From the NCBI RefSeq assembly GCF_019091455.1, contig NZ_JAGXJN010000002.1, positions 372,001 to 436,000 of the forward strand: a stretch of 64,000 bases of DNA, written 5' to 3'. A program made the translations under genes and the position numbers. The stretch comes from Chitinophaga sp. GbtcB8 (GTDB taxonomy: Bacteria; Bacteroidota; Bacteroidia; Chitinophagales; Chitinophagaceae). Position 1 is the stretch's first letter. The number at the start of each line of letters is the position of its first letter. The notes beneath the pieces were generated by a model. It searched no databases, had not been told where the DNA came from, and saw only the letters and a program-made list of their open reading frames with translations. Shown here piece after piece: positions 15,207 to 24,896 of the stretch.

Positions 15207-17033
15207 TTACTCCTTTGTAAGCGGTTCCTGTATTGCTTTCAGCTTTTCTGCCGGTACTTTTGTTACTTCACGGTCGTAGGTCATGAGGCCGTTCACTTCC
15301 ATTTCCACATCAGTGGTTTGGGTATATACGGCGGCGGAAAGGCCTTCGGGAATGAGCGTTTTCAGTCTTTCACAAAAACGTTTGTACACATCAAACAGGT
15401 CGTCTGCATTCTTAAAGCTCTGATAACCCCAGTTATCCTTTTGCTGCCAGGTATGGCCGGGCAGGGGAAGTCCCAATCCGCCAAATTCGCCTAACACCAG
15501 TGCCTGTTGTTTGCCGAAGAGGTCCGGGCGGGGCATGGCAGGATCAGGATAGCTGTGCAGGTCTATCATGTGACCTACCGGGTAAAAGTTGCCGCCGCTG
15601 GCGCTGTTCACCAGGCGGGAGGGATCCTGCTGCATGGTCCATTTGGTGATCTCTTCTGTTTTGAACTGGCCCCAGGCTTCATTAAAGGGCCCCCATACCA
15701 CTATGCAGGAGAAAGGATGGAGGGCATCCATGATGGCTTTCCATTCTGTACGGTAAATGCTCTCTGAGATGTTGTCCCTTTTCTGATCTGTGGCGCGGCC
15801 CAGTACACCGGGGCGGTTCTCCCAATGGTTACCCAGGTCACCGCTGGGCATATCCTGCCAAACCAGGATGCCTAATGAATCTGCGTAACGGTACCAGCGG
15901 GCTGGTTCTACCTTTACGTGTTTGCGGATCATGTTAAAGCCCATGGCTTTGGTTTGTGTAAGATCGTATAAGAGCGCGGCATCAGTGGGTGCGGTGTACA
16001 AGCCGTCAGGCCACCAGCCCTGGTCTAAGGGGCCGAACTGGAATACAAATTTGTTGTTGAGCAGCATACGCTGAATGCCTTTTTCATCCGGCGCCATGGA
16101 GATCTTGCGCATGGCGAAATAACTTTTCACTTCGTCTATCACTTTGCCTTTGCGCACAATTGTTACCTGCAGGTTATACAGGAAGGGATGTTCCGGTGAC
16201 CAGAGTTTGGGCTGCGGTATATTTAACGTAGTGCTGGTACCGTTATTAATGGTTTGTTCTGCTACCTGTTGGGCGCCATCCAGGGCGGTTACTTTTATGG
16301 CATCGCCGGGTAACAGGTTAGGTGCATTTACACTGAGCTGTAAGGATTGTTTGTCGATGTCTGGCGTGGGTTTCAGGGAAGCAATGTAGGCGGGTGCTAC
16401 GGGCTCTATCCATACAGTTTGCCAGATGCCGGTAACAGGTGTGTACCAGATGCCGGAGGGTTTCTTCACCTGTTTGCCGCGGGGCTGGGGACCATCATCC
16501 GTTGGGTCCCAGATGCGTACCACAATTTCCTGCGGGCCGCTTTTCTTTAACAGGGAGGTGATGTTAAAAGAGAAGGGATCGTAACCGCCTTTGTGCGTGC
16601 CGGCAAGTTGGCCGTTCACAAAAACATCCGCCTGCCAGTCGGCTGCGCCGAAATGTAATAACAGGTTCTTGTTCTTATAGTTTGCCGGGAGAGTGAAGGT
16701 TCTTTTATACCACAGCACCTGGTCTTTGCCTACTGTTTTGGTAACGCCGGAAAGCTGCGACTCTACCGGGTAAGGCACCAGGATGTTGCCTGCATAAGAT
16801 GCGGGCGGCGTTTGCTGGGACATGGGCGCAATGGCGTACTGCCAGGGACCGTTCAGGTTCAGCCATGCATTGCGCACCAACTGCGGGCGGGGGTATTCCG
16901 GGAGGGGAATGGCCGTGGCGTGAACATCCTTTGCCCAGCGGGTTTGCAGGGTAGGCGATTGCGCGCAGGCAAGACTACATTGGAATAAGATACTGCTTAA
17001 TAACAGACAGAAATGAGTGCGATTACGTGGCAT
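15207..17033 (-). CDS. Glycoside hydrolase family 2 (beta-galactosidase/glucuronidase type)
   Basis: The 608-residue protein begins MPRNRTHFCLLLSSILFQ with a signal peptide ending near CAQS; the longer frame to 17135 would bury that signal peptide. Domains in order are a GH2 sugar-binding jelly roll (residues 45-210, with VLWYKRTFTLP and GAADWQADVFVNG), an Ig-like domain (to about 320), and a TIM barrel. The barrel has the acid/base Glu in GPFNEAWGQ near residue 450 and the nucleophile Glu in LGEFGG near 515. It acts in the periplasm or at the surface on beta-linked sugars; specificity cannot be given. Transcription is divergent from the GT-C operon at 17239, with the shared promoter box in the 205-bp gap. 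Confidence 0.9.
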   Translation of the reverse strand: MPRNRTHFCLLLSSILFQCSLACAQSPTLQTRWAKDVHATAIPLPEYPRPQLVRNAWLNLNGPWQYAIAPMSQQTPPASYAGNILVPYPVESQLSGVTKTVGKDQVLWYKRTFTLPANYKNKNLLLHFGAADWQADVFVNGQLAGTHKGGYDPFSFNITSLLKKSGPQEIVVRIWDPTDDGPQPRGKQVKKPSGIWYTPVTGIWQTVWIEPVAPAYIASLKPTPDIDKQSLQLSVNAPNLLPGDAIKVTALDGAQQVAEQTINNGTSTTLNIPQPKLWSPEHPFLYNLQVTIVRKGKVIDEVKSYFAMRKISMAPDEKGIQRMLLNNKFVFQFGPLDQGWWPDGLYTAPTDAALLYDLTQTKAMGFNMIRKHVKVEPARWYRYADSLGILVWQDMPSGDLGNHWENRPGVLGRATDQKRDNISESIYRTEWKAIMDALHPFSCIVVWGPFNEAWGQFKTEEITKWTMQQDPSRLVNSASGGNFYPVGHMIDLHSYPDPAMPRPDLFGKQQALVLGEFGGLGLPLPGHTWQQKDNWGYQSFKNADDLFDVYKRFCERLKTLIPEGLSAAVYTQTTDVEMEVNGLMTYDREVTKVPAEKLKAIQEPLTKE

Positions 17034-17111
17034 TTGTTCCGTTGGGTTTGAAAAGTGAGGAGGTAATATAGGGAATTTTTGGAGTTGGCGGTAGCGGGGA
17101 TTAAGTAATAA

Positions 17112-17181
17112 ATTGGCCTGATTGTCTACTGACAATGGCCTATTGGTACATCAGGGCCCTAAGTTATTCGGGCGATCTTTA
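17112..17181 (+). promoter_or_regulatory. Shared promoter box, copy 2 (GT-C/LanC-like operon)
   Basis: Box at 17112-17146 contains TTGGCCTGA and ATGGCCTAT, with TGGCCT units 22 bp apart; the centre ATTGTCTACTGACAAT is also a perfect dyad. GATCTTTA at 17174-17181 is the -7 candidate, starting 62 bp after the box start. The transcription start would be near 17186, 53 bp before the ATG. Identity to copy 4 (59183-59217) is 29 of 35 bases. Confidence 0.65.
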
Positions 17182-17238
17182 TAAGGACTTACAAGTTTTA
17201 TTAAGCATCTTCCCTCATGCTCAAACCCGGCCCACTCT

Positions 17239-18777
17239 ATGAATACACAAAGTTATATAACAGGCGCCCTCCCTGTAAATATCAGCACCGGCGGAACGGC
17301 TAATAATGCTTTTGCAGATTTTGTTTTCCGGCATAAACGGAACAGAACTTTGCTTTTAACCCTGCTGGCTTGTGCCACAGTGGAGTTCATTATTTTTAAA
17401 GTGTTGTATCCCTTTCCGGATTTTTTTTCCGATAGCTGGAGTTATATTTTTGCTGCGCAGGAGGGGCTGGGCGTTAATATATGGCCTATTGGTTATTCTA
17501 AGTTCCTGGCGGTTTTTCACTGGATCACGTATTCTCATCTTGCCTTAATAACTTTTCAATATTTTAGCCTTGTAACTTCTTCCCTGTACTTTTATTACAC
17601 GGTTACTTATTTTTATACTGCCCGGAAGTACACCCGGATCATACTTATTTTATTCCTGTTCTTTAATCCACTACAGTTTTATATTGCGAACTATGTAACC
17701 AGTGATGCGCTATTCATATCGATGAGCCTTGTGTGGGTAAGCCAGCTGATGTGGATCATGCATAAGCCCCAGTTGTACCAGATCTTTTTCCAGGCTATTT
17801 TATTCTTTATAGCATTTACTTTCAGGTATAATGCATTGTTTTACCCGGTAATAACTGCTATTGCTTTTTTGTTTTCCCGGCAGGCGCTTTGGAGAAAGGT
17901 GGTGGGCATTGTAATTGGTCCCCTGCTAATTATTCCTTTTATCTTTTATTGCCTGAATGCTTCTGAAAAGATGACGGGCACGGCGCAGTTCCCGCCTATT
18001 CTTGGCGGGTGGCAATGGGGCAATAATGCACTGTACATGTATGAGCATATTAATGCGGATAGTACAAAAATGAGCTCTCCTGAAGTGAGGGAACTTAACC
18101 GGATAGCCATACAGTTCTTTAAGGAAACACCTCCACATGAGCGGAACCTGCCTGCTTATGTGGCCAATTATTTTATACGCCAGCCTAATGCGCCGTTGAA
18201 ACAGTATATGTCGCGGCATTACCAGCCTACAACCGGTTATGAAAGCGTAGTGGCCTGGGGAAAGGTATCGCCTGTGTTTAAGGAATTTGGGTTATCGCTG
18301 GTAAAACAGCATCCGGTAGCCTTCGTCCGGTATTATATGGGGGTGAATACCATGAATTACTTTTTTCCGCCGCTGGAAAAACTGGAGGTCTATAACCTGG
18401 GCTTTGATGAAACGGTGCCTATTGTGCAGGAATGGTTTCACTTAGAGAGCACGAAACTGCCGGTTGCCCTGCCTAAGCAATTCCAGGGAATACTGCTGTT
18501 TTTGTATCCTACCCTATTCTGCATTCTGAACCTGTGCATTTTCATTGGATATTTTCATTTTGTGCAACCAAAGTATTTCAGGAATGCGGATCCCCGTTTC
18601 AAACAGTGTGCGATTCTTATAGGCGTGTTTGTACTGCTGAACCTGGGTTTCAGCATATTTGCCAACATTATTGTGATCCGTTACCAGGTATTCCCCATGT
18701 TCATTTGTTTAACGTTCACGTTGTTGTTGATCGACGAGCTGCGGTATTTTGAGAACAGGACACGTGCCCCACAATAA
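17239..18777 (+). CDS. GT-C-like polytopic membrane protein (paralogue 2 of 3)
   Basis: The 512-residue protein has an N-terminal cytosolic stretch of about 35 residues, then about ten TM segments. Its first loop has PDFFSDSWSYIFAAQ, an acidic motif at the place where GT-C glycosyltransferases carry a catalytic Asp, followed by NIWPIGYSKFL. Other landmarks are NYVTSDALFISMSLVWVSQLMWIM, RYNALFYPVITA and WQWGNNALYMYEH; the last matches WLMANNAMYAYRY in paralogue 3. A large soluble loop spans about residues 255-365. The C-terminal TM pair ends with VIRYQVFPMFICLTF, shared with paralogue 1 (VLRYQVFSMI). It is the first gene of a four-gene operon; the kinase/LanC-like gene starts 7 bp after its stop codon, so the two are probably translated together. 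Enzymatic activity is an inference from topology. Confidence 0.65.
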   Translation: MNTQSYITGALPVNISTGGTANNAFADFVFRHKRNRTLLLTLLACATVEFIIFKVLYPFPDFFSDSWSYIFAAQEGLGVNIWPIGYSKFLAVFHWITYSHLALITFQYFSLVTSSLYFYYTVTYFYTARKYTRIILILFLFFNPLQFYIANYVTSDALFISMSLVWVSQLMWIMHKPQLYQIFFQAILFFIAFTFRYNALFYPVITAIAFLFSRQALWRKVVGIVIGPLLIIPFIFYCLNASEKMTGTAQFPPILGGWQWGNNALYMYEHINADSTKMSSPEVRELNRIAIQFFKETPPHERNLPAYVANYFIRQPNAPLKQYMSRHYQPTTGYESVVAWGKVSPVFKEFGLSLVKQHPVAFVRYYMGVNTMNYFFPPLEKLEVYNLGFDETVPIVQEWFHLESTKLPVALPKQFQGILLFLYPTLFCILNLCIFIGYFHFVQPKYFRNADPRFKQCAILIGVFVLLNLGFSIFANIIVIRYQVFPMFICLTFTLLLIDELRYFENRTRAPQ

Positions 18778-18784
18778 CCATTTC

Positions 18785-20677
18785 ATGCAGACTTATAAAA
18801 GCGTACTGAATAAGCGATACCGGCTTATATCCATTGTAAAAAAGGAGGTGTTTAAAGGTGTTTACAGGGACCGATTTTTCCGGACTAGGCGATGTATTGT
18901 GAAAACGGCAAACGCTATCTCATCTTCCTTAAAATGGCAGGCGCATGTACATAAGGTATATGCGGCGCAGGAATATGTGCCTAAATGCATTGATTATTTT
19001 TGTGAGGGAGATACCTGTTATCTTGTACTGGAATTTATTAAAGGCATTTCCCTGGCTAACTATCTGCAAAAAGTAAACTTCCGGAATGAAAGCTGGTATG
19101 AATTAAACCCGGTGGTAAAGAAAGACCTGATCCATATTTTACTGAATATTATTGCCATTACCGGGCGTTTTCACAGGAAAGGGTATATACATCGCAGCCT
19201 TTCTGCCAATAGCATTTTTATTGACCGGCGCAAGCGGGTGTACTTTATTAATGCAGGCATGGCCTGGCCTAGAGTAAGCAAAAGGCCGGGGCCGGCCCCC
19301 ACGGATAAAGAAGATGTTTATGGTTTAGGAGCTTTGATGATCGCTTTATTTACCGGTTTAAACCCTACGAAATTTACACATCATTATACCACTGATCTTG
19401 CCCAGGACCTTTGTTTTTTAACGGGCAGTAAACCTATTGCCGATCTTATTGTACAGTGTTTGGATGATGATCCTGCACATCGGCCAGGCCTGGAAACAAT
19501 AAGTGCTGTTATAGAAAGATACCAGGCGGAAATGGAGCTCTCCGGCTACACGATCTATTCTTTTCAATGCACTAATGAATACCGGGACCAGCTTAGCGCA
19601 GTATTAAACCGGGCTTCCAGGGGCTTAGTAAGTTCTTTGTATGCATTGCAGCGCGAGCAGGCCAATAGCAACAGCCTGGGGCTGAGTGATGGTATTGCGG
19701 GGGTACTTTATTTACTGGCCAGGCTCAGGAAAAATAATATTGATGTAACAGGATCTGTAACGCCTTATTACCGGGTACTTGAATTTGTGAAGCAGGGTGC
19801 TTTGGGTAATGACCCCGGGTTGTGGAAAGGCGCGGCGGGGGTGGCGCTGGCATTTTCAGAGGGCATAAAGGGCGGGCTGATACCGGATACCCATGAATAC
19901 CGGGATTATATTCTGCGTGCCCTGGACCTGCACAGCACATCACCTGATATGAACAGTGGCGCCGCGGGGCAGGGGATAGCCCTGAACTTATGCCGCAACT
20001 ATCTTGATAAAGACACGTTTGCCCAATTGCTTAGAAATAAGGTAAGGTTTATTGAGATGTTACAACAAAAGGAGGGGTGCTGGTTACCTGATATCAGTTT
20101 TGCGGCCGGCACTACGGGCATCACCTGGTTTTTATTAGACTATGTTGAAAAATACGGGGATGATAAAGCAGCGCAGGCAGCGCTGAGATCCCTGGACTGG
20201 ATAGGCCGGCAAACCCATGAGCTCCGAGACCTGTGCAGGAAAAAACGTTTTACAGGAATAGTACAATATGATAAAAAAACTGTAGATGAAGTAGGTGGGT
20301 GCATCTTAACCTTTATAAAGGCTTATGAAGTGTTTAAAATGCCGAGGTTTAAAAAGGCAGCTGAAGATGCATTGAGCAGTTATCCCAAACTTATCCTGAA
20401 TGATAACTATACTCAAAGCGGAGGACTGGCCGGACTTGGTGAACTATATCTTGAAGCATTCCGGGTTTTTAAAACAAATGAATGGAAGCTGCGGGCTAAC
20501 TGGATCGCCAACCTCCTGCTGCATTCACGCAACTTTACAGACCGGGGATATTGTTACTGGATCGCCAATGAGGATGCCCTGCCATCTGCGGCGCTTACAA
20601 CGGGTAACGGCGGCATTATTCACTTCTTACTACGGTGCCTTTACCCGGAGCAAACCGGTTACCGGATCTTACAATGA
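18785..20677 (+). CDS. Pseudokinase/LanC-like two-domain protein lacking the lyase domain
   Basis: The protein has 630 residues from MQTYKSVLNKRYRL; an in-frame ATG at 18749 would overlap the previous gene by 29 bp. Residues 10-265 form a protein-kinase-like domain related to that of class III/IV lanthipeptide synthetases: CIVKTAN holds the beta-3 Lys and YLVLEFIKGISL the hinge. The catalytic loop reads YIHRSLSANSIF (near residue 135) where HRD is expected, and the metal site reads FINAGM (near 155) where D-F-G or D-L-E is expected. Both key Asp residues are lost. Residues 290-630 resemble a LanC cyclase: LSDGIAGVLYLL, SGAAGQGIAL, TTGITWFLL and SGGLAGLGELYLEAF. No Cys/His zinc ligands are seen at the usual places. 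It is probably a regulator, scaffold or binding partner rather than an active synthetase. Confidence 0.7.
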   Translation: MQTYKSVLNKRYRLISIVKKEVFKGVYRDRFFRTRRCIVKTANAISSSLKWQAHVHKVYAAQEYVPKCIDYFCEGDTCYLVLEFIKGISLANYLQKVNFRNESWYELNPVVKKDLIHILLNIIAITGRFHRKGYIHRSLSANSIFIDRRKRVYFINAGMAWPRVSKRPGPAPTDKEDVYGLGALMIALFTGLNPTKFTHHYTTDLAQDLCFLTGSKPIADLIVQCLDDDPAHRPGLETISAVIERYQAEMELSGYTIYSFQCTNEYRDQLSAVLNRASRGLVSSLYALQREQANSNSLGLSDGIAGVLYLLARLRKNNIDVTGSVTPYYRVLEFVKQGALGNDPGLWKGAAGVALAFSEGIKGGLIPDTHEYRDYILRALDLHSTSPDMNSGAAGQGIALNLCRNYLDKDTFAQLLRNKVRFIEMLQQKEGCWLPDISFAAGTTGITWFLLDYVEKYGDDKAAQAALRSLDWIGRQTHELRDLCRKKRFTGIVQYDKKTVDEVGGCILTFIKAYEVFKMPRFKKAAEDALSSYPKLILNDNYTQSGGLAGLGELYLEAFRVFKTNEWKLRANWIANLLLHSRNFTDRGYCYWIANEDALPSAALTTGNGGIIHFLLRCLYPEQTGYRILQ

Positions 20678-20700
20678 ACTGCTAATAACACACTCCTGTC

Positions 20701-23244
20701 ATGTACATTAAACCTCTCCTGTTAATTGTTCTAACCTGGATAACAGGATCTTTCACACTACAAGCACAATCAGTTAACCGTCATTATAATGATGTGTATA
20801 AAGGAGAATACCTGCAACAGGTAGCTTTTCCTATTGGCGGCATGGGAGCGGGGATGTTTTGTTTGGAGGGGACGGGGGCTGTTTCCCATATGTCCGTACG
20901 GAATAACCCTGATATGTATAATGAACCTGCTATGTTTGCGGCTATTGCGCTGAAAGGTGTTCCTAACAGCGCCAAGGTGCTGGAAGGGCCTGTGCCTGGA
21001 TGGAAGAAATTCGGGCAAAGAAATGCAGCAAGGGGTGCAGAAGGCAGCACGTATGGACTGGCCAGGTTCAGGGAAGCCAGCTTTCTTGCACGGTTTCCTT
21101 TTGGAGAGGTGACGTTGCAGGATAAAATGCTGCCGCTGGAAGTACAGATCACCGGCTGGAGCCCTTTTATTCCTACGGATGAAGATAATTCCAGCCTGCC
21201 CCTGGGTGCGCTGGAATACCGGTTTAAAAATACCAGCGGTAAGGTGCAGGAGTACGTGTTTTCCTATAACGCCCGCAACTTTATGGCTATTCCTCAAAGG
21301 CCGGGAGCGTATGACAGTACTATTGGCCCTAACCATATACTATCTATTAAGAACGGGTTTGTGCTTACACAGGACAGCACCCCTAAAGCGCCTTTTCAGA
21401 AAGGCAGCTTTGCCATTTTTACGGATGCAGCAGAAACGGTTACCGATCATTGCTGGTTCCGGGGTGGCTGGTGGGACCCGCTTTCCATGGCATGGAATAA
21501 TATTGAAGCCGGCCAGGTAAAGGCAGTGGCGCCTGTGGCGAAGGATGCGCCGGGGGCGTCTGTGTTTGTACCTTTTAAACTGGGACCCGGGCAGGAGAGA
21601 ACGATCCGGGTGATGATGGCCTGGTATGTACCCAATAGCCGTTTACGTTATGGGCTACCGGTAAAAAAAACTGCTGACAGCACGGTGCGGGACGCATCGG
21701 CAGATCTCCCATCTATATATCATAAACCCTGGTATAGCAGCAGGTTCGGGGATGTTTTTGCTGTAGCTGAATACTGGCAGGAACATTACGACAGCCTGCG
21801 GCAAAAGAGCCGTTTATTTACGGAAGCTTTTTATAAAAGCACGCTGCCGGCTGAAGTGCTGGAAGCTATTGCGGCTAATCTTACTATCTTAAAATCGCCT
21901 ACGGTGTTAAGGCAATATGATGGCCGTTTCTGGGGATGGGAAGGCTGTAATGATGAAATGGGCAGCTGTACCGGCACCTGCACACATGTGTGGAATTACG
22001 CGCAGGCGCTGCCACATTTGTTCCCAGCCATGGAGCGTACTATCCGGAATACAGAGTATAATGAAAGCATGGATTCTGTGGGCCATCAGAACTACCGCGC
22101 TTCGCTGCCGATACGGCCTGCAGGGCACCAGTATTATTTTCCTGCTGCTGACGGGCAGCTGGGCAGCATTATGCGGGTGTACCGGGACTGGCGCATTAGT
22201 GCGGACCATGAGTGGCTGCGGGGCTTGTATCCTAAATTAAAACGCAGCCTGGACTATTGCATTAGTACCTGGGACCCAAAACATAAAGGCGTTCTGGAAG
22301 AGCCCCATCACAACACATATGATATAGAATTTTGGGGACCGGATGGCATGTGCAGCAGTATTTACCTGGGCGCATTAGATGCTATGATACGAATGGGCAC
22401 TTTTTTGCAAGAGGATGTAAGTGCGTATCAGCCTTTGTTGCAAAGTGGGAGGACCTACCTGGAAACACAGCTTTATAACGGGGAATATTTTATTCAGCAG
22501 GTGAAATGGGAAGGCCTACAGGCGCCTAACCCAGTTGTAGCCGCGGGCGGTAGTAGTGAAGAAAGTGAAAGGTATTCACCTGAAGCGGAGCAATTATTGG
22601 AAAAGGAAGGCCCTAAATATCAATATGGGGGCGGGTGCCTGAGTGATGGCGTGATAGGCGCCTGGCTAGCCTATGTATGCGGTTTGCCGGCGCCATTTGA
22701 TACAGTAAAGATCCGGAGCCATTTGCAGGCTGTGTACAAGTATAATCTCAAAAAAGACCTTACAGACTTCTCCAATCCGCAACGCCCCACTTTTGCTATG
22801 GGCAAGGAGGGAGGACTATTGCTTTGTACCTGGCCTAAAGGCGATAAACTGGCCTTACCTTTTGTGTATTCCAATGAAGTGTGGACGGGGATTGAATATG
22901 AAGTGGCCAGCCATTTGATCATGATGGGTAAGGTAAAGGAGGGGTTAGATATTGTGCGTACCTGCCGTAATCGTTATGACGGGCGGATACGTAATCCATT
23001 TGATGAATATGAATGCGGGCACTGGTATGCGCGGGCGTTATCCAGCTACGCATTGCTGCAGGCATTAACAGGGGTGCGTTATGATGCGGTGGATAAGATA
23101 CTTTACGTAGATTCAAGGGTTGGGGATTTTACCAGTTTTTTATCTACCGCAAGCGGGTTTGGGAATGTTGTTTATAAGAACCGTAAAGCGAGTGTGCAAA
23201 CTGTTTATGGTAAGATACCGATAGATAAGATCATAATTTTGTAA
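20701..23244 (+). CDS. Glycoside hydrolase family 116 (GBA2-like beta-glucosidase)
   Basis: The 847-residue protein has a signal peptide (MYIKPLLLIVLTWITGSFTL, cleaved near QAQ). The N-terminal beta domain begins with VAFPIGGMGAGMFCLEG, the GIPLGG-type opening of GH116/GBA2. The alpha/alpha barrel has GTCTHVWNYAQALPHLFPAM, EPHHNTYDIEFWGPDG (the region of the catalytic acid), and near the end NPFDEYECGHWYARALSSYALL. Family members cleave beta-glucosides, beta-xylosides or glucosylceramide, with catalytic Glu and Asp in the barrel. Here it would act in the periplasm. It is third in an operon with GT-C-like proteins and the LanC-like protein, 23 bp after the preceding stop. Removing or trimming the sugar added by the neighbours is one possible role. 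Confidence 0.9.
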   Translation: MYIKPLLLIVLTWITGSFTLQAQSVNRHYNDVYKGEYLQQVAFPIGGMGAGMFCLEGTGAVSHMSVRNNPDMYNEPAMFAAIALKGVPNSAKVLEGPVPGWKKFGQRNAARGAEGSTYGLARFREASFLARFPFGEVTLQDKMLPLEVQITGWSPFIPTDEDNSSLPLGALEYRFKNTSGKVQEYVFSYNARNFMAIPQRPGAYDSTIGPNHILSIKNGFVLTQDSTPKAPFQKGSFAIFTDAAETVTDHCWFRGGWWDPLSMAWNNIEAGQVKAVAPVAKDAPGASVFVPFKLGPGQERTIRVMMAWYVPNSRLRYGLPVKKTADSTVRDASADLPSIYHKPWYSSRFGDVFAVAEYWQEHYDSLRQKSRLFTEAFYKSTLPAEVLEAIAANLTILKSPTVLRQYDGRFWGWEGCNDEMGSCTGTCTHVWNYAQALPHLFPAMERTIRNTEYNESMDSVGHQNYRASLPIRPAGHQYYFPAADGQLGSIMRVYRDWRISADHEWLRGLYPKLKRSLDYCISTWDPKHKGVLEEPHHNTYDIEFWGPDGMCSSIYLGALDAMIRMGTFLQEDVSAYQPLLQSGRTYLETQLYNGEYFIQQVKWEGLQAPNPVVAAGGSSEESERYSPEAEQLLEKEGPKYQYGGGCLSDGVIGAWLAYVCGLPAPFDTVKIRSHLQAVYKYNLKKDLTDFSNPQRPTFAMGKEGGLLLCTWPKGDKLALPFVYSNEVWTGIEYEVASHLIMMGKVKEGLDIVRTCRNRYDGRIRNPFDEYECGHWYARALSSYALLQALTGVRYDAVDKILYVDSRVGDFTSFLSTASGFGNVVYKNRKASVQTVYGKIPIDKIIIL

Positions 23245-23297
23245 ACTGCATGTGCATCGCATGAAGGGGCGTTATTTTTAAACAAACCCCCTGCGAT

Positions 23298-24890
23298 ATG
23301 AGCAGCAAACATGCCCTATGGATAACGCTGGCCACGTTCTTACTTCTTATATTTGTTATGGAGTATGCCATTATGCTAAATACCAATGGCGTATTCTCTT
23401 ATCCGCTGGATGATGTTTATATTCACTTAGCCATTGCCAGGAACATTGCCTTTTATCATGTATGGGGCATCTCGCCACAGGGATTTACTTCTGCTTCTTC
23501 TTCTGTCCTTTACCCTTTATTGCTGGCTGGAACCTTAAAAATATTTGGCGCACATACTATTATTCCATTTATAATTAACCTGCTTACCGGTTTATTGTTC
23601 CTGGTAGCGCTGCACAAATGGCTTGTGCGGCAGGAGCTGGGGCCTGTTGCGCAATTAAGCATATTACTGGTGGTAATACTGGTAACGCCGCTAACTGTCA
23701 TTGTTATGTGCGGCATGGAACATATGTTACAGATCTGGTTCTGCTTTCTTTTTGTGACAAGGTTTTCGGAGGAACTGGCTGCGCAGGTTGAAACCGGAAA
23801 ACGTGGTTTTTCCTGGCAGCTGTATGCATATGGTTTTTTGCTAACCGCTACCAGGTATGAGGGGGCTGTGCTGATAGGGATTGCGGGTTTGATCGCGTTC
23901 TTTGAGGGCCGGATGCTGACTGCAGTGAAGCTGGTAGTAGTTTCTGTATTACCTATTATTATTTTCGGGGCTTATGCACAGTACCATGGCAGTTATGCTA
24001 TACCTAATTCTGTATTGCTGAAGTCTGGTGCGCCGCCGCTGACTATAGATGGTATGATCAATTTCTTTTTTGATGACCTGTATAATAAGCTCTCTATTTC
24101 GACCGGCTTTTATGCTACAGCAGCCCCCCAACGTTTGTTACTGATATTACCATTGACCTATCTGTTTTGCCGCCCGGCCATACCGGCTATTAAATACCGG
24201 TATATGATAATATTGTTAACCCTTGCTACGCTCTGCTATCTGCTGCTAACTGGCAGAACGCGATTCCCCCGTTATGAGGCTTACCTGATAGCTAATGGGG
24301 CTATTGTAAGCGGTGTATTGTTATTCCGTTATGGGAAGCAGGCATTATCGTTGTTGTTTGCGCAGGCGAAATGGCTGTTGATCTTTGTGGGTTTTATATT
24401 AGTTATTCCTATCCTTTTAAGAAGCAGGGATGCCCTTACGCTGGTGCACCCGGCCAGCGTGAATATTTACCAGCAGCAATACCAGATGGGGCTTTTTTTA
24501 GGGAAGTATTATTATAACACGCCTGTTGCCTTTAATGATATAGGCGCTGCCTCTTATTTTACCAGGGGCGGGAACCTGGACCTTTGGGGGCTGGGCAGCT
24601 ATGAGATTACAAAGAGTATTAAGAATGGGTATTATTCCCCGGGGTATATTGAGCAGCTAACGCAAAAGGATAGTATAAGGATAGCTGTGATATTTGAGCG
24701 GTATATTCCGCAGGGCGTGTGGCAGAACTGGAATAAAGTAGGATCCTGGCAGTTAAGGTCTAATGTTATTTGTGCGGATGATAGTGTTTCTTTTTTTGCG
24801 GTACGGCCAGAGGAAGCGGTTGGACTGCGGAAACATTTGCAGGCGTATGAAAGCTTGCTGCCAAATGGGGTGATTGCACACTATTATTGA
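23298..24890 (+). CDS. GT-C-type membrane glycosyltransferase with DD motif
   Basis: The 530-residue protein has an N-terminal TM segment (residues 7-27), then YPLDDVYIHLAIARNIA with Asp38-Asp39 in the first outer loop. This DD motif followed by an aromatic residue is typical of GT-C enzymes that use polyprenyl-phosphate sugars. About ten more TM segments follow up to residue 385, including a segment with TATRYEGAVLIGI, and then a C-terminal soluble domain of about 140 residues facing the periplasm. It is not close to the three GT-C-like paralogues of the window but has the same general architecture. It is last in the operon that starts at 17239, 53 bp after GH116, and is followed by a strong two-way terminator. 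Acceptor and donor are unknown. Confidence 0.75.
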   Translation: MSSKHALWITLATFLLLIFVMEYAIMLNTNGVFSYPLDDVYIHLAIARNIAFYHVWGISPQGFTSASSSVLYPLLLAGTLKIFGAHTIIPFIINLLTGLLFLVALHKWLVRQELGPVAQLSILLVVILVTPLTVIVMCGMEHMLQIWFCFLFVTRFSEELAAQVETGKRGFSWQLYAYGFLLTATRYEGAVLIGIAGLIAFFEGRMLTAVKLVVVSVLPIIIFGAYAQYHGSYAIPNSVLLKSGAPPLTIDGMINFFFDDLYNKLSISTGFYATAAPQRLLLILPLTYLFCRPAIPAIKYRYMIILLTLATLCYLLLTGRTRFPRYEAYLIANGAIVSGVLLFRYGKQALSLLFAQAKWLLIFVGFILVIPILLRSRDALTLVHPASVNIYQQQYQMGLFLGKYYYNTPVAFNDIGAASYFTRGGNLDLWGLGSYEITKSIKNGYYSPGYIEQLTQKDSIRIAVIFERYIPQGVWQNWNKVGSWQLRSNVICADDSVSFFAVRPEEAVGLRKHLQAYESLLPNGVIAHYY

Positions 24891-24896
24891 ATAATT

